Source: Pomacea canaliculata (Eukaryota > Mollusca > Gastropoda > Architaenioglossa > Ampullariidae). Taken from it: a stretch of 64,000 nucleotides of DNA. The notes below the pieces were generated by a model. It did no database searches and was not told the origin of the DNA. It worked only from the letters and a program-made list of their open reading frames with translations. Below are positions 40,901-51,638 of this stretch, one piece after another. Each line of letters opens with the position of its first letter. Position 1 is the stretch's first letter. The stretch lies in assembly GCF_003073045.1 (NCBI RefSeq), contig NC_037602.1, forward strand, positions 9,658,464 through 9,722,463, in the 5' to 3' direction. The position numbers were made by a program, and so were the translations under genes.

Positions 40901-41406
40901 GAGGTGAGGGACTTAAGTAGTCAGCTGCTGATGTTGCTGCTGATGTAAAAAAGAGTATTGACTCTGTTAGGTCTCGAACGCCTATAGAACTGTCACCTTT
41001 TACTACACTGATTTCAAGTTAGTTACTGTAGCTGTACTCCCATGAAAATTAATTCAAATATGACATCTTGGTTTTTTTTAAGCATTATTATTATTTAACT
41101 AATGCAGTTTCGTGGCAAAGTATCATATATAGATATAGACGGGTTATTAAGCTCTGTTAAAAAAATTATGATTAGAAATATGCACACACTGGAAACTTTT
41201 CTTGACAGATGAAGGCGTATCAAAAGAATATGCAAGAAAAGCCAAAAGAAAACGAGGAGGCTCAGTACGCAGACACGGAGGTCAAGGCTGGGTTGATGAA
41301 GACCATTGAGGGCTTGCTGGCATCCTCCGCCATCAACAGCACGCTGCCGCCTGCCAAAGCGCGGGAAAATGCACTCATTGACCTTCTGCAAAGAGTGTAT
41401 GTCTGA
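25901..41406 (+). CDS. PCSK1: Prohormone convertase 1 (PC1/3)-like subtilisin/kexin endoprotease
   Basis: Fifteen coding exons: 25901-26068, 32939-33043, 34919-35041, 35395-35515, 35741-35778, 36319-36395, 36825-36913, 37237-37409, 37559-37771, 38347-38447, 38732-38971, 39415-39572, 40118-40251, 40796-40903 and 41209-41406. They give 2046 nt and 681 residues with no frame break. The order is: signal peptide (about 1-22), prodomain with internal RSKR (74-77) and final RVKR (103-106), catalytic domain with D171 (VLDDG), H212 (KHGTRCAG), oxyanion N313 (WASGNGG) and S386 (GTSAAAP), P-domain (KRGD variant of RRGD), and a short helical tail ending [11 protein letters not shown]. Asn rather than Asp at the oxyanion position and the WAEQQ and tail similarity point to PC1/3, not PC2. 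The enzyme cleaves prohormones at dibasic sites in secretory granules. Exon 1 is placed by its match to the prodomain start ([10 protein letters not shown]) and by phase. Confidence 0.95.
28297..28373 (-). repeat. tRNA-like head of a SINE
   Basis: On the minus strand the 77 bases read GGCGCGATCTCGTGGCACAA, then CGATTAGCACC, and end near GCGCTCAAATCTCGTC. These look like degenerate A-box and B-box regions at tRNA-like spacing. The B box lacks the consensus GGTT, so this is a SINE relic rather than a working tRNA gene. Confidence 0.4.
31525..31532. promoter_or_regulatory. Consensus CRE octamer (TGACGTCA) in intron 1
   Basis: A perfect palindromic cAMP-response element sequence. Vertebrate PC1 genes are known to respond to cAMP through promoter CREs. 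Here the site is about 5.6 kb downstream of exon 1, so a regulatory role is speculative. Confidence 0.25.
31737..31803. repeat. 67-bp palindrome with 33-bp arms
   Basis: Two 33-bp arms (starting CCCAGCAAACAAGCAAGATT) are perfect reverse complements around a single central base. Such a structure can extrude as a cruciform or form a hairpin RNA. The termini CCCAGCAAAC/GTTTGCTGGG look like terminal inverted repeats of a tiny MITE-type relic. No clear target duplication was found. Confidence 0.9.
34121..34168. repeat. (GTTT)n microsatellite
   Basis: About twelve tandem GTTT units in intron 2 of the convertase gene. Confidence 0.95.
37470..37504. repeat. (TGTCAG)n hexamer repeat in a short intron
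   Basis: About six copies of a TGTCAG hexamer, followed by CTG/CCG triplets, fill much of the 149-bp intron between convertase exons 8 and 9 and end about 55 bp before the acceptor. Confidence 0.9.
40566..40621. repeat. CTC/CAT triplet-rich tract
   Basis: A pyrimidine-rich run of CTC/CTA/CTG triplets followed by CAT triplets, in the intron between convertase exons 13 and 14. Confidence 0.85.
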
Positions 41407-43609
41407 TGTTAGCATCGGGGCCTAGGCGCAGCTGTTGACATTAAAATTGTTTGGGAGCCAGACACTGCTGAGTGTGCACGTGCATGCTCTCTTCCTTGCT
41501 GTGTGTGTGTGTGTGTGTCTCAGTATGTCTGTGTGTGTTTGACCATGCAAGCGTGTATGATTGGTTGCGGTGTATGTGTGTGCGCTCGCTAATAATTTAT
41601 GAAAATTTGCCTATGCGTTCATTCATGAGTGGTGTGTGTGTGAGAGAGAGAGGTGCATGTGTATATGTGTGTGTAAGCGTGTGTCTGTGAATGTCTTTCT
41701 GTGATAAAGAGTGTGAGTGTGTGTGTGTGTGTCTGCGCGTGCAATTTGGAATGTGCGTGCGAATATGTACATATGAAATTGTGCTCATATTTATTCATTG
41801 CAAAGACTATCCTCTATCAGAACATTCAAACGTTTCTGTGATCAAGTAAAGAATTTTTGAAAAAAAAAAAATTTCAAAACTTCATTATCAAACTTCTTTC
41901 ATTGCTTTGGTAATTAAACTGTCCATCTATCTGCGCTGTTGCTGTTTTCACTGTAAATACAATCGGTTCTCTTTCTCAGTACGAACTGATAAAAGTCATC
42001 CAGAGACAAGCAGAAAGGAAAAGGATTTCTGGTTGTGTCACTGGCTCACGAGATGATGTATCACCTGACGGCCCCGGATGTAACTGTAGTTCAAAGTATT
42101 GAAATACACGGATGTTGACACATTTTTCATCTATCCAGCTAATGCGACAACAACAAACATACTTTAATAAAAACGATCTATGGCCATGCCGAGGTGCTAC
42201 AATGATGATATTTCATCTGAAATATTTCCAATGGCAACGAACTGGTCTACCTATGTAGTTGTCCTTCTTTCGCTGTTTACCACCCCTGATAAATCAGATA
42301 CCGGTTCATGCTTCTCGTGCGTTTTGTTCTTTGTAATGTTTCATTATTACTTATGAATTAGTTATTACCCATACACTGATACATTATTGTCAGCATTTTT
42401 TACCCCGTAGAAATGGTAGTTCTGACAAAGCATCGTCTGAGAGTCATAACAGCCGGAAGTTAAATTCACGGGGGTTTCACTCGAGATTCTATCACGATGA
42501 TAAAATGCACAGGAGCCAGGTCACGGGTCTCTAGATGGAGTGATCACACGAACCTGTCAGTTAAAATTCTGCTAGAAACGATTCCAGCTTTCACCAAGTT
42601 ATGTGTTCTGCACTTGGATACTAGTCCATCATTATGGGCTGTAGCTTCCCTTCGGTTCTTGCTGACATGTTGCTTACACGGCGTAAACTCCAACCGCCAC
42701 CATGTCCCTAAATCATAGAACCGTCAAACAGCTCTGGATCCGCCCTAAGGGTTAAAGGCCTTCCCCCTGCTGCTGAAAAAAGGATGTGTCTAAATGTCAG
42801 AGCTCAAACCGCTTGGCATTATGGAGTGCGACAATTATGGGTGAAAATTTTGGGAGTTTTTAAGGGGTCGACAGGTTGTGTAAAGTAAATACATTTTCAA
42901 AAATGACGCCATATTAACTAGAACGAGCGTGTAACGCGGATTCATATCCCTCTCCAGTCCTCCCTATTGAAAACTGCCATTAAAGCAAAACAGAACAATG
43001 GAAACGCCCTCTTGACCCAGTGAAACAATTACAAGTACTTTGAAACCTAAATTCCACAATTCGGTAAGCAATACAACTAGACTTGTGAGGTAATTCAGAA
43101 GTTGGTCATAAGAATACTTGTCGGTCTGTCTGTGCTTGTGGACAACTTCAGATAAGTGCAGTCAGTCTGCAACTGTGTCGTTCCGTCGACAGGACTCTTT
43201 ATGATGTGATGACCCACGCTTCAGTTGTTGATGAAGCCTCGCAGGCGCTGTGTGGAGGACAAGGCTTGACTCATTAGTGTCAAATGGAAAACCATAGATG
43301 GACGACCCCAAAAGCCGTGACAGACCAAAGATGGAGCTGGCGTCACAAGAGAGAAATTACCCCCAACGCCAAGGGGGAAGAGGAGCAAGCCTGGTGCCAC
43401 AAAACAACATCCGGTAGTCGAGTCATTCCCAAAGACAAGAAAACCACTTTGGAACGTGTAAAGCAAGAATTTCTTTTCTCTTATTTGTCTACTTACGAGA
43501 GAGCAGTCTAAAGTAGTAGTAGAAGAGTGTGTCCATGGAAACACTACTAAACTAATCGCTACGACATCTTAGTGTCATTCCATTCACTCTTTCAAGAAAG
43601 GAATGGCTT

Positions 43610-43730
43610 CATGTAAGGTGCAGGCCGCCAACTAGTCGCTAAGCAGAGAGGTTTGAAGTCCACACTCTTCTTGCGATTAGCTTTCCTTTCCTTAGCTACC
43701 TCACAGGTATCGAACCCACTATGTTCGTAC
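43610..43730 (-). repeat. SINE-like repeat with B box
   Basis: GGGTTCGATACC on the minus strand (43706-43717) is a near-consensus polymerase III B box, preceded by GTACGAACATAGT. The body runs leftward. It differs in its body from the repeat at 8500, so it may be another family or a diverged copy. Confidence 0.4.
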
Positions 43731-45388
43731 CTTGCATGCTCATGCTTTCTTAAAGTCTTTGGCTTTTATCATCTGAAATATCGTTATGATGTTAATTTAG
43801 TAGGCTGCTCGTCCACCAATTAGTCTTCCCCCTCGTTATCATCAACTTTTCTTTGTTTTTTCTTTTTCTCATTCCTTCTTTCTTCTTGCCGGACCACTGA
43901 CTCAGACCGGGAATTCTTAGCCCCGAATTAGACCAGCGACTGGTGGCCGCAGAGTCGCCAACTCTGAAGATCACTTCTAAGAGAACGCAGCAACGATTGC
44001 GCAACGGCCCGAAGGATGTGCGCCGACATTGACCCTCGTGTCTGAGTGCGTTGACCCGAACCACCGCCTGTGTGCAGTCATCCGACACCTGACACGTGGG
44101 AGCATGCGATAATTTTGTTGACCTGAACTCACTGGCCGTCAGCTGCACAGTGCGACCTGCCGAACAGAGGTTGAACTGTGTGCCGATAATAACTTTCAAA
44201 CAGTCATTCTCTGTGTAGATATCGTACTTAATTTTCATGCATTTAGAAAAAATATTCTACTTCATCCAAAGTGATTTCATGGTTCGCACTTGTTTATCAT
44301 CAATATATGCAGGAGAAGAACATTGATAGAGCTTTGTCAAAATAAAATAAAATTATAATTTATTCATTAATCAATTAAATAATATATTATCAAATAATTG
44401 AGGTGTGCTAGTAGTAGACACTTTGAGTAACCGCTATGACTCATATGTCACCTAGACTATGAGTCTTTTCTTTTTCCCTTTTAAAAGCGAATTAGTGTGT
44501 AGTAGTTTCCTATTCACAATTTCTTGCTGGAAAATCAAGACCCCGACCGGAAGTCTCGAACACCAGCCGCGACCAAAGCTCGTGGTTGACACTGAAAGTG
44601 GAGGGTCGAAGGTTGGCAGGAATAAATAAACCAGCCGGTGCACGGACACTGGTGGCCATGGTGCTGGTCCGTGCAACATGTATTAAGTGCATTCACAATC
44701 ACTTCACACTTACCACGTAGCTGTGCGTCGCCGCGGTGGGCGGGGCTCGCCTACACGTGCAGTCGCGGGGCATGCCGGGAGCCAGGCAGACGCTGCACAA
44801 GTACTTTATCACCAACTGCAATTTCCTGCGGTCAGTGACAAACAACTTATCGAGGTGATAGCAGGAGCGGAAGCTGAAGCTATATAACCCTCGTCGACCT
44901 GACTGCATGGTCTCCTTGGTGTGATCTGAGCCATACAGGATATAGGATTGCCCCGTCAGTTCTTTTACAAGTCAGAGAATTCTCCACGATTACATAACAA
45001 CAAACTTTGTGAATCCTCAGGAGAGTATGATAAAGATCCCAGTATAACTACACAAACTATCTCGTGTGTTCCTTTTCCCAACAATCAACTACTGTGACAG
45101 CAGCAGGAACAGAAAGTCCACCGAGGGATGTGAGTCATGGTGTGTGGAAAACCACGCCAGAGTCAGGACCTTAGAATTACACAAGGGTTTAGTCATACAT
45201 GCAGAAACGCCTGTCACATAAAATATTATGTGTACAAACAAAACGATCGTTCTCGCCCGGGGAGAAGTCAGTTGTTCGACAAAGCAAACGTCCGCCAGCT
45301 GTTAACGGTGCATCGCAAGCTGCTGGAGGATGCGGACGGCAGCCAAAGTACTGATGTGACCCAATCAATACCCCGGTACTCAGCGCCC

Positions 45389-45396
45389 TGACGTCA
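45389..45396. promoter_or_regulatory. Consensus CRE octamer upstream of the rolling stone-like gene
   Basis: A perfect TGACGTCA, 143 bp before the first ATG at 45539. The position is plausible for a promoter element. The transcription start is unknown. Confidence 0.35.
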
Positions 45397-45538
45397 CAGA
45401 TACCCCAGTCTACAAGCACAGATGGTTGTTGGTGTCCTACATCACTCACTTAATTGTTGTAGCGTCCTTTCTACGCCTGCAGGTTGGAGCTGACTCCCCT
45501 TTCGGCTGTGTTATTTTCTGCAAAGACCGGTTGCAGGG

Positions 45539-48500
45539 ATGAGGGTGAGCGAACAAATTTATTTCATCAGACACTTCGTGCGGGAGATGGCAGGAGACGA
45601 AGAAGAAGAGGAGAAGCGATTCACGATGATTTATTCGCTGAAATCTGAGTTTAAATGTCGGAAATTTGGAGCCAGTCACAAAAGTCGGGAAGTGTTCTTC
45701 TCGAGCCAGGTGAGCAAATTGTAGAATATATACGTGCATGCATAAAATATATTGTGTGTGCTTGCACGTGCGCGAGTGCAGGCGTTGATGTGTATGTCAG
45801 TGTTTGTGTAAATAATTGTCCATAAATATGAGTGGTGTACTTCTTTGTACGTGTATATGCGTGTGTACATGTTTCTATTTGCGTGCATGCGTGTGGTGCA
45901 TGATGTGAGGTAGAAAAACGGAAGTAATAGTGAAATCTGTTTGTTCTTTTCCACGGCTATAAATGTCAACAGATTATATTATACTACTAGAGCATCTTTC
46001 TCTTTATCCCTCTATTTGCCTTCTTTCTCTGCTTTCTCTCTCTCTCTCTCTGCAGCCAGCAATGCACTTTGTACAACCCCTTACCACAGCACTTTTTTCC
46101 CCGTTCTTGACCTCGCAAGCTAGATGACATGATATTAAGGCTAAATGACCTTCTAGAGACATCAATTCCCCATTATACACTTTGAAGATAAGTGTTTCCA
46201 AGATTTTATGAAGTGTCGTACTCTTATTTTCATTCATGAAATTGCACTCTCGTCTTTTCGCTGCTGTCCACCTTTTGCGAAAATTTTCATTATTTTTCGT
46301 TGCTCAAAAGTTTGTTTACAAGAGCCGGTGTCGTGTGTTTGATCCTCCAGTGGCTGCATCCAAAGATATATTTAGTCTGGCGAATCTTCTGGGCGTTGTA
46401 CCACTTGGGGTGGATGACGTATGACGTGTGGTATGACGTCACGAATAATCCTCACCTGGGGACATGGCTGATCTACCTGACCAACTGGACCTTCCTGTGG
46501 CTGACAGCCTGCTGTCTTCTTGATGCCATAGTTGTATGCTACTCAAACTGTACAGAGTCGTCTGCAGGTAACCAACTTTGACAATTCTTTACCTTCCTCT
46601 GACATATATATATATTTAAGAATCAAGTAAAACAAGGTGAAGGAGACAACAAATAACAAAAAGACATATCTTTATTTACGAGGGTAACAGAATAAACAAA
46701 AGTTATGATTTATTACATCTAGCCCTCGGCATAAGTAAAAGAAACTGAGCACTACACAGAGAATGAGAGAAAGAGAGACGGGGAGTCGGAAATGATTAAA
46801 GCAATGGATCATACAATGTTAAACTTGCTAGACGTAGCAGTTTTCTTCTCTCTCTCCACAAGAGGGACTACTTGAAAATCGTGCGACACGCTAACGGCCT
46901 CTCCCCACTCTTCTTTGACTGCTGTAGTCGCCACTTGTTTGGCTGTGTGAGTACCACGTGCTTGACACAATCAACTCTCTCCACCACCAACTAAACTGCA
47001 GCACATAGTCAGAGTTGGGGGCTGCGGCCGCCCCACTAAACTCAGTCCGTGACGTATGCTACGTCTTCTAACATCGTCAATTAACTACGTCACGTCGACA
47101 ACTGCCGGGAAGGTCGATAGGTTGCTGAAGAAGGTCAGCTCTTGACCACGAGTACTACTTCAGATGTTTTCTGATAAAGTCACAAGTGATGATCTGGAAT
47201 AGCAGTTACATTGTCTACGGTTAAAGATCAGGTATCACATTATTTGCTTATTGTATGATTTCGTGATTGCTGTAAGTGGCTAAATGGCTGCTCTTTGGAT
47301 GAAGCACTGACGATTGGTGAAGCAGACGAACATACGAGCCAGAAAACAAACGAACGAAAAAATTAATAGCACTTTAAATAGCAAAAACAACTGAAACAAA
47401 GATAGCATAAAGCAACGAGAAAGGAATGAAAGAAAAGCAAATAATTTCGAAAGAAAGAAAGAGAACAGAACGAAACACAAAGTATGATTAACAAATAAAA
47501 AATTTAAACTCTTGACCCAGCCAAAGACTGAAATGAGGCATAGTAACATAGCAGCCTGTGGGTGATTCAGTAACTAAGAGAGTCAAGTAGACAAGTAGGT
47601 GTGTCACCTTTACATTCGTCACCAACATCAAGGGCGTCGGTCACTCTCAAGCTCACACTCCTACGCATACACACAGGCGGTCACGAGCGAACAAATGTTC
47701 GTTATTACTGATGATTCATAGTAATTGCATATTTAATTTTTTTTTTATTTTGCCTTTAAGTTCTCTTTCGTTTAATTATGTTGTTTGTATTATTTTCTTT
47801 AATATTACTTTTCCTACATCAGTCAGCTTTCTGGACTTTTTTTTTTTTGATTGCTTTTGTATTCATGCAAATGTTCACATTTATCCTGTTAAGTGTAATA
47901 CCTTTAATTCTTTCATGACGTTGATAATACTAAATATAGACATTCAAACTGATTAATGGCATAATTATGACAACTACTTTCTGACTTTTTGCAGAAGAAT
48001 TGCCATGGTTCATGCAGTTGCTCTGGTTGGCATACGAAGTATCTGTCGTGTGCAGCTTGTTTGTGTCCATCGTCTATTGGTCTGTCATGTTTGGACACAG
48101 AAAAAACTTTGGGCCATTAGGTATGTCGGTTCTAAAGCTAAGCTGATCTATGCTCCAACATCGTGCACAAGCAATTATATGCCTGATGCCATTCTCTAAT
48201 AATAATAATATAATTGATATCTATAACACCTTTCTCCGCAATCAAAGCGAGCTTAATGAGATTAACGAAAAAAAAGATATAATAACAACTGCTATTGGTA
48301 CAATATTTTTTAACTCAGCTAGTATTGTGCCACTTGTACTGATCTGTACTTCTATTCATTCTTTTTCAGCTGAGCTTACTCTGCCAAGTCTCGTCACGCA
48401 TCTCTTCAATTCTATTTACGTTCTGACGGACTTGTGTGTGCGAGCGACACCTATACGCCTTCTTCATGCAGTCTACTCCATCCTGTACCTGCTCACTTAC

Positions 48501-48767
48501 CTGGTCTTTGCAGTCATTTACACGGAGACTGGCGGCAAAAACATGAACGGCGACAACTTCATCTACCGTCCAATGGACTGGAGTGATGCCTCCATCCTGG
48601 CGGTCTTTGTTCTCGCCATGGCCGCCTTGGCGGTTCTGCACCTGATGGTGTACACCATCGCTGTTGTTCGCGGTGTCGTCACAGAGAAAGTCTGCCGATG
48701 TAAGAAGAATTCTTTGGATGTCGTCGTCCACGAATCCCTGTACACAGCTTCACAACTTGTGATCTAA
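45539..48767 (+). CDS. Protein rolling stone-like multi-pass membrane protein
   Basis: Four coding exons: 45539-45709, 46351-46567, 47995-48120 and 48370-48767. Phases 0, 1, 1 fit and the model ends at TAA, giving 303 residues from the first ATG. A later in-frame ATG (MAGDEEEEEKRF) could also be the start. The order EFKCRKFG, SSQW, LVWRIFWALY, LIYLTNWTFL, LPWFMQLLWLAYEV, RLLHAVYSILYLLTY and NFIYRPMDW follows the rolling stone family. Six hydrophobic segments are visible, near residues 63-84, 97-120, 135-160, 177-195, 203-223 and 247-273. In Drosophila, rolling stone is a plasma-membrane protein needed for myoblast fusion. The mollusc homologues are uncharacterised, so function here is not known. 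Exon 1 is assigned by family similarity and phase. Confidence 0.85.
48195..48290 (-). repeat. Interspersed repeat tail with (ATT)n
   Basis: On the minus strand the sequence ends in a CTTTGATTGCGG..AAAGGTGTTATAGATATCAATT stretch followed by ATT repeats. This resembles the 3' end of repeats that finish in GCGCTATATAAAT and ATT triplets. It lies in the last intron of the rolling stone-like gene and extends an artefact frame upstream of exon 4. Confidence 0.4.
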
Positions 48768-49694
48768 GACCTAGTTCACTGGAGACCATTTAAAAACTTG
48801 ACCGTGAGGTTTTGTCTTTCAGACCAGAATGCAGCAGTATCGGTTGCAACCATCGTGTAGTATTTTTTCACCTGGCAATTGATGGTTGTCGAAAGAAACA
48901 CTGACGTTTGATGTTATTCAATCAGCACTGGTTTTTTTTTTTCAAGCTAGTCCCAGTTGAAGATGGGTGTGATACGTTCTTGTATCACAATTAGTATTTG
49001 AGTTCATATTCCTCAAGAACAATTAATATGACTACCTCTCAAGGAATAGACTTGACATCACACGTCATCACTATGAGATTCAGCTTTATTTATTCCAGAG
49101 GGCAATTAAATGGAGCTCTGCATGGAAGCACATGAACAAAACAATTCCACAACACATTCATATCCACTCCACCAAAGTGACTTATACAATCATGGTTCAG
49201 ACTTACATTCATTCGCTCACAGTAGCCTTCAAAAGCCGCAAGGCACAAGCAACGAAGGACAGCCTCAGTATGTTGATCTGGCATGCAGGTACACAGAGTC
49301 GGCAGCCTGATGGATGCAACTCTTTCGTGAGAATTTGCTTTCATCTCGTAGAAATGCAGGCACTTTCAGAAGTGTCTGCCTGTTATACACGAGCCCAAGA
49401 AATACAGGATTATCGCTAAAGGGGGAGTGAATCTAGAGTGAATCTAGAGCAGGTCGTACCTGCTGTACTGAAAGAAAAGAAGTTGTTGATGTCGAACAAG
49501 ATGCGACCAAAAGAAAGAACAAGACAAAAAGACGAAGAAATGTTTTTCATCAATGGCAAACGTGATTTAACTTCAGGCTGTAGTCTATTAGTAACACTAG
49601 TAGACAAACTCTTTTTTCAGTCGTTGACACAACTGTTTGAATGAAGAATGGCAGAATTGTAATGACACATTTTTTTCTTCTAATGGCAAAAGTA

Positions 49695-49886
49695 CAGCCG
49701 GCGCTAGAGGGTGGCGGAAGACCGACCAAGGCCTCGCGCCTGATGGGGGCCCTCCGCTAACAAGTGCAACGTCGGGATGAGACAGTCCGTATTTTTTATT
49801 GACATCCTGTGTGTTTTGTGCCGGGTTCAAGAGGTCCAGCAATTCTCTTTGCCCAAAGTTACGCATCACCCCTAGCGCCGGTCCTG
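49695..49886. mobile_element. hAT-like non-autonomous DNA transposon
   Basis: The ends are near inverted repeats: CAGCCGGCGCTAGAGG on the left, and CAGGACCGGCGCTAGGGG as the reverse complement of the right end. They enclose about 160 bp of non-coding sequence. CAG..CTG ends with a GGCGCTAG core are typical of hAT elements. The 8 bp on either side match only partly, so the insertion is old or the ends are eroded. Confidence 0.6.
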
Positions 49887-51269
49887 GTGCAAGTCTTACA
49901 AAATCGTTTTGACCATAAAGGTGGCCTTTCCGAGGGCTAGGAAACTGGACTAATTTACTCGATCTTTAGCTTCTAGCATCTTTTTGACTTTCTAGTCAAA
50001 GAAAATCGCATTTATTGTTTGCATAAGCCTTAATAGATGATATATTAATGGCAGTAAAATGTTGATAGTTTTTATATATATATGACAAGACAAACACTCA
50101 AGTTTCTGTGACTAACGTTTCGTACACCATTGTTACACTTCGAAGAGAGAAAGTGTGTGTGTGTTGTCATAAATATTCCAGAAGCAGTTTCAGTCTTTTT
50201 AAACTTCGAGTATGTATACGAATCTTTTTTCTTAGGTTTCGACGATGCGTACCATCTGGAAGGTCACGACCTCAAAGTTCTGTGCCTTTTACAACAAGCA
50301 GCATTACTCGCTGTTGTAGTGACAACAGTTCTCGAATGCTGTTTAGGAAAACTCTCCCAGAAACAAGGCTATTTTTAGTAAACAAGATCAAGGCCATAAG
50401 AAGCCTATTCACGTCTTTGTTAGCGTGGGAAGTTGTAGGAGTGGCCACATCCTTGTCCGTGGTGTTGCAATGATTGCACTACACACTACACAAAACGCGG
50501 GCGTGATACACACAACAACAGAATTTCCTAGGCCTGGAAAGTCCTTCCAGCGAGAAGTCAATAAAAGAAAGCATCATTCTTTGCTGAATAATGACAACAT
50601 TATGTAGAAGTCTTGGAAGCTGCGTGCGTTAGAATATCTGTTCACAACGGAACTTTTGCCACAGGAGCCAGCTGCATAGTACACCGCTAGCATTTTAATT
50701 GCTAATATAAGCATCCATCTAGCGCCTTAAAGTGGCGTATACTAGCTGTTTACGGGGTCACAGACGGTGTCACAGTGCAGCCTCGTGGTAACTTACTGCT
50801 CGAAGCTTTTTTAATGTACGGTAAGACAAAAGCGGAACACCAGGTCCCATTTATACAACAAATACAATGTTTATTTCTCCTCGACAAAGACTGAAGAAAG
50901 AAAAATGATAGCGACAGTCTGACAACTTTAAAGCCTAAGACTCACTGAAAATGCGGGGCATGCTTTTACCTTTCCGTGATATTTCTCCAACCGATTTCGA
51001 AAATTTGTTTGCTTGAAAGTCTTGTTTAAATGAAAAAATGTTCACAAAATAAAGCAAACGAATGAAATAAACGAATGTTTTACAGCTGAAACAGGTTTCT
51101 CTTATAAACCAGAATGCAGACTTTCATGATATTGTTTGCCATTTTAAAATAAAGGCAACGTGGATATTACAATGTTCCAAAACCCACGAGTAAAAAGACA
51201 GGCATAAATGAATATCTTGCAGACAAGCACGCACACCAAAGCGCATGGTCAGCGACATAGGTACTACAG

Positions 51270-51471
51270 CAGACCTGGGCAAAGGCCGGCCCGCGGGCCG
51301 GATCCGGCCCGCCTCCTGTCTCTGACCGGCCCGCCCGCTGGCCCGCCCGCCAGTATGTATACTATATATATACAGTATTGGGTAAAACTGAGTTAACTAT
51401 ATTAGTCCGGCCCTCTAAAACCATCCCAATTTCTCATGCGGCCCCTTGGGAAAATTAATTGCCCACCCCTG
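51270..51471. mobile_element. hAT-type MITE with intact 8-bp target duplication
   Basis: A 202-bp element begins CAGACCTGGGCAA and ends TTGCCCACCCCTG, which are inverted repeats of the hAT type. It is flanked on both sides by the identical octamer TACTACAG (51262-51269 and 51472-51479). The interior is GC-rich (repeated GGCCCGC units) and has no coding capacity. It lies about 170 bp downstream of the stop codon of the SDR gene. Confidence 0.9.
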
Positions 51472-51638
51472 TACTACAGGCTCAAAAACAGTACACGCCT
51501 TACTATCATCAACAAAGGGAGACAAGGTGATGTGGAGTTGTCGCTGTTCCTTTCTACTGGTCTTTTTACAAACAAAGGCAGTCCGCACTTATGTTCGTCC
51601 TCTTCACTATTCTGCTTGAAAATTGGAGCTGGCATGTT

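Larger units (their letters stand above)
41407..45538. other. No confident gene between convertase and rolling stone-like genes
   Basis: The first 350 bp is GT-rich 3'UTR-like DNA, with an ATTAAA at 41440. A B-box-containing repeat lies near 43640. A 148-residue minus-strand open frame (43792-44238) has no recognisable domain or splice context. From about 43900 to 45500 the sequence is more GC-rich and may include the promoter of the plus-strand gene at 45539. A TATA-like CTATATAA lies at about 44880. Confidence 0.4.
48768..51638. other. Intergenic stretch with two transposon relics
   Basis: Apart from the two hAT-like elements, no gene was recognised. A plus-strand frame ending near 50380 has a hydrophobic stretch and a possible acceptor (TTTTTTCTTAG) but no partner exon was found. 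Confidence 0.45.

Noticed and set aside
46433..46442. Another TGACGTCA octamer
   Set aside because: It lies inside coding exon 2 of the rolling stone-like gene and encodes conserved residues, so it is probably chance.
48150..48369. Upstream part of a 205-residue frame ending at 48767
   Set aside because: It is intron and repeat sequence; the real exon starts after the AG at 48369.
50108..50473. Possible exon with a hydrophobic stretch after TTTTTTCTTAG
   Set aside because: No partner exon, start or family could be found, and two overlapping frames compete.
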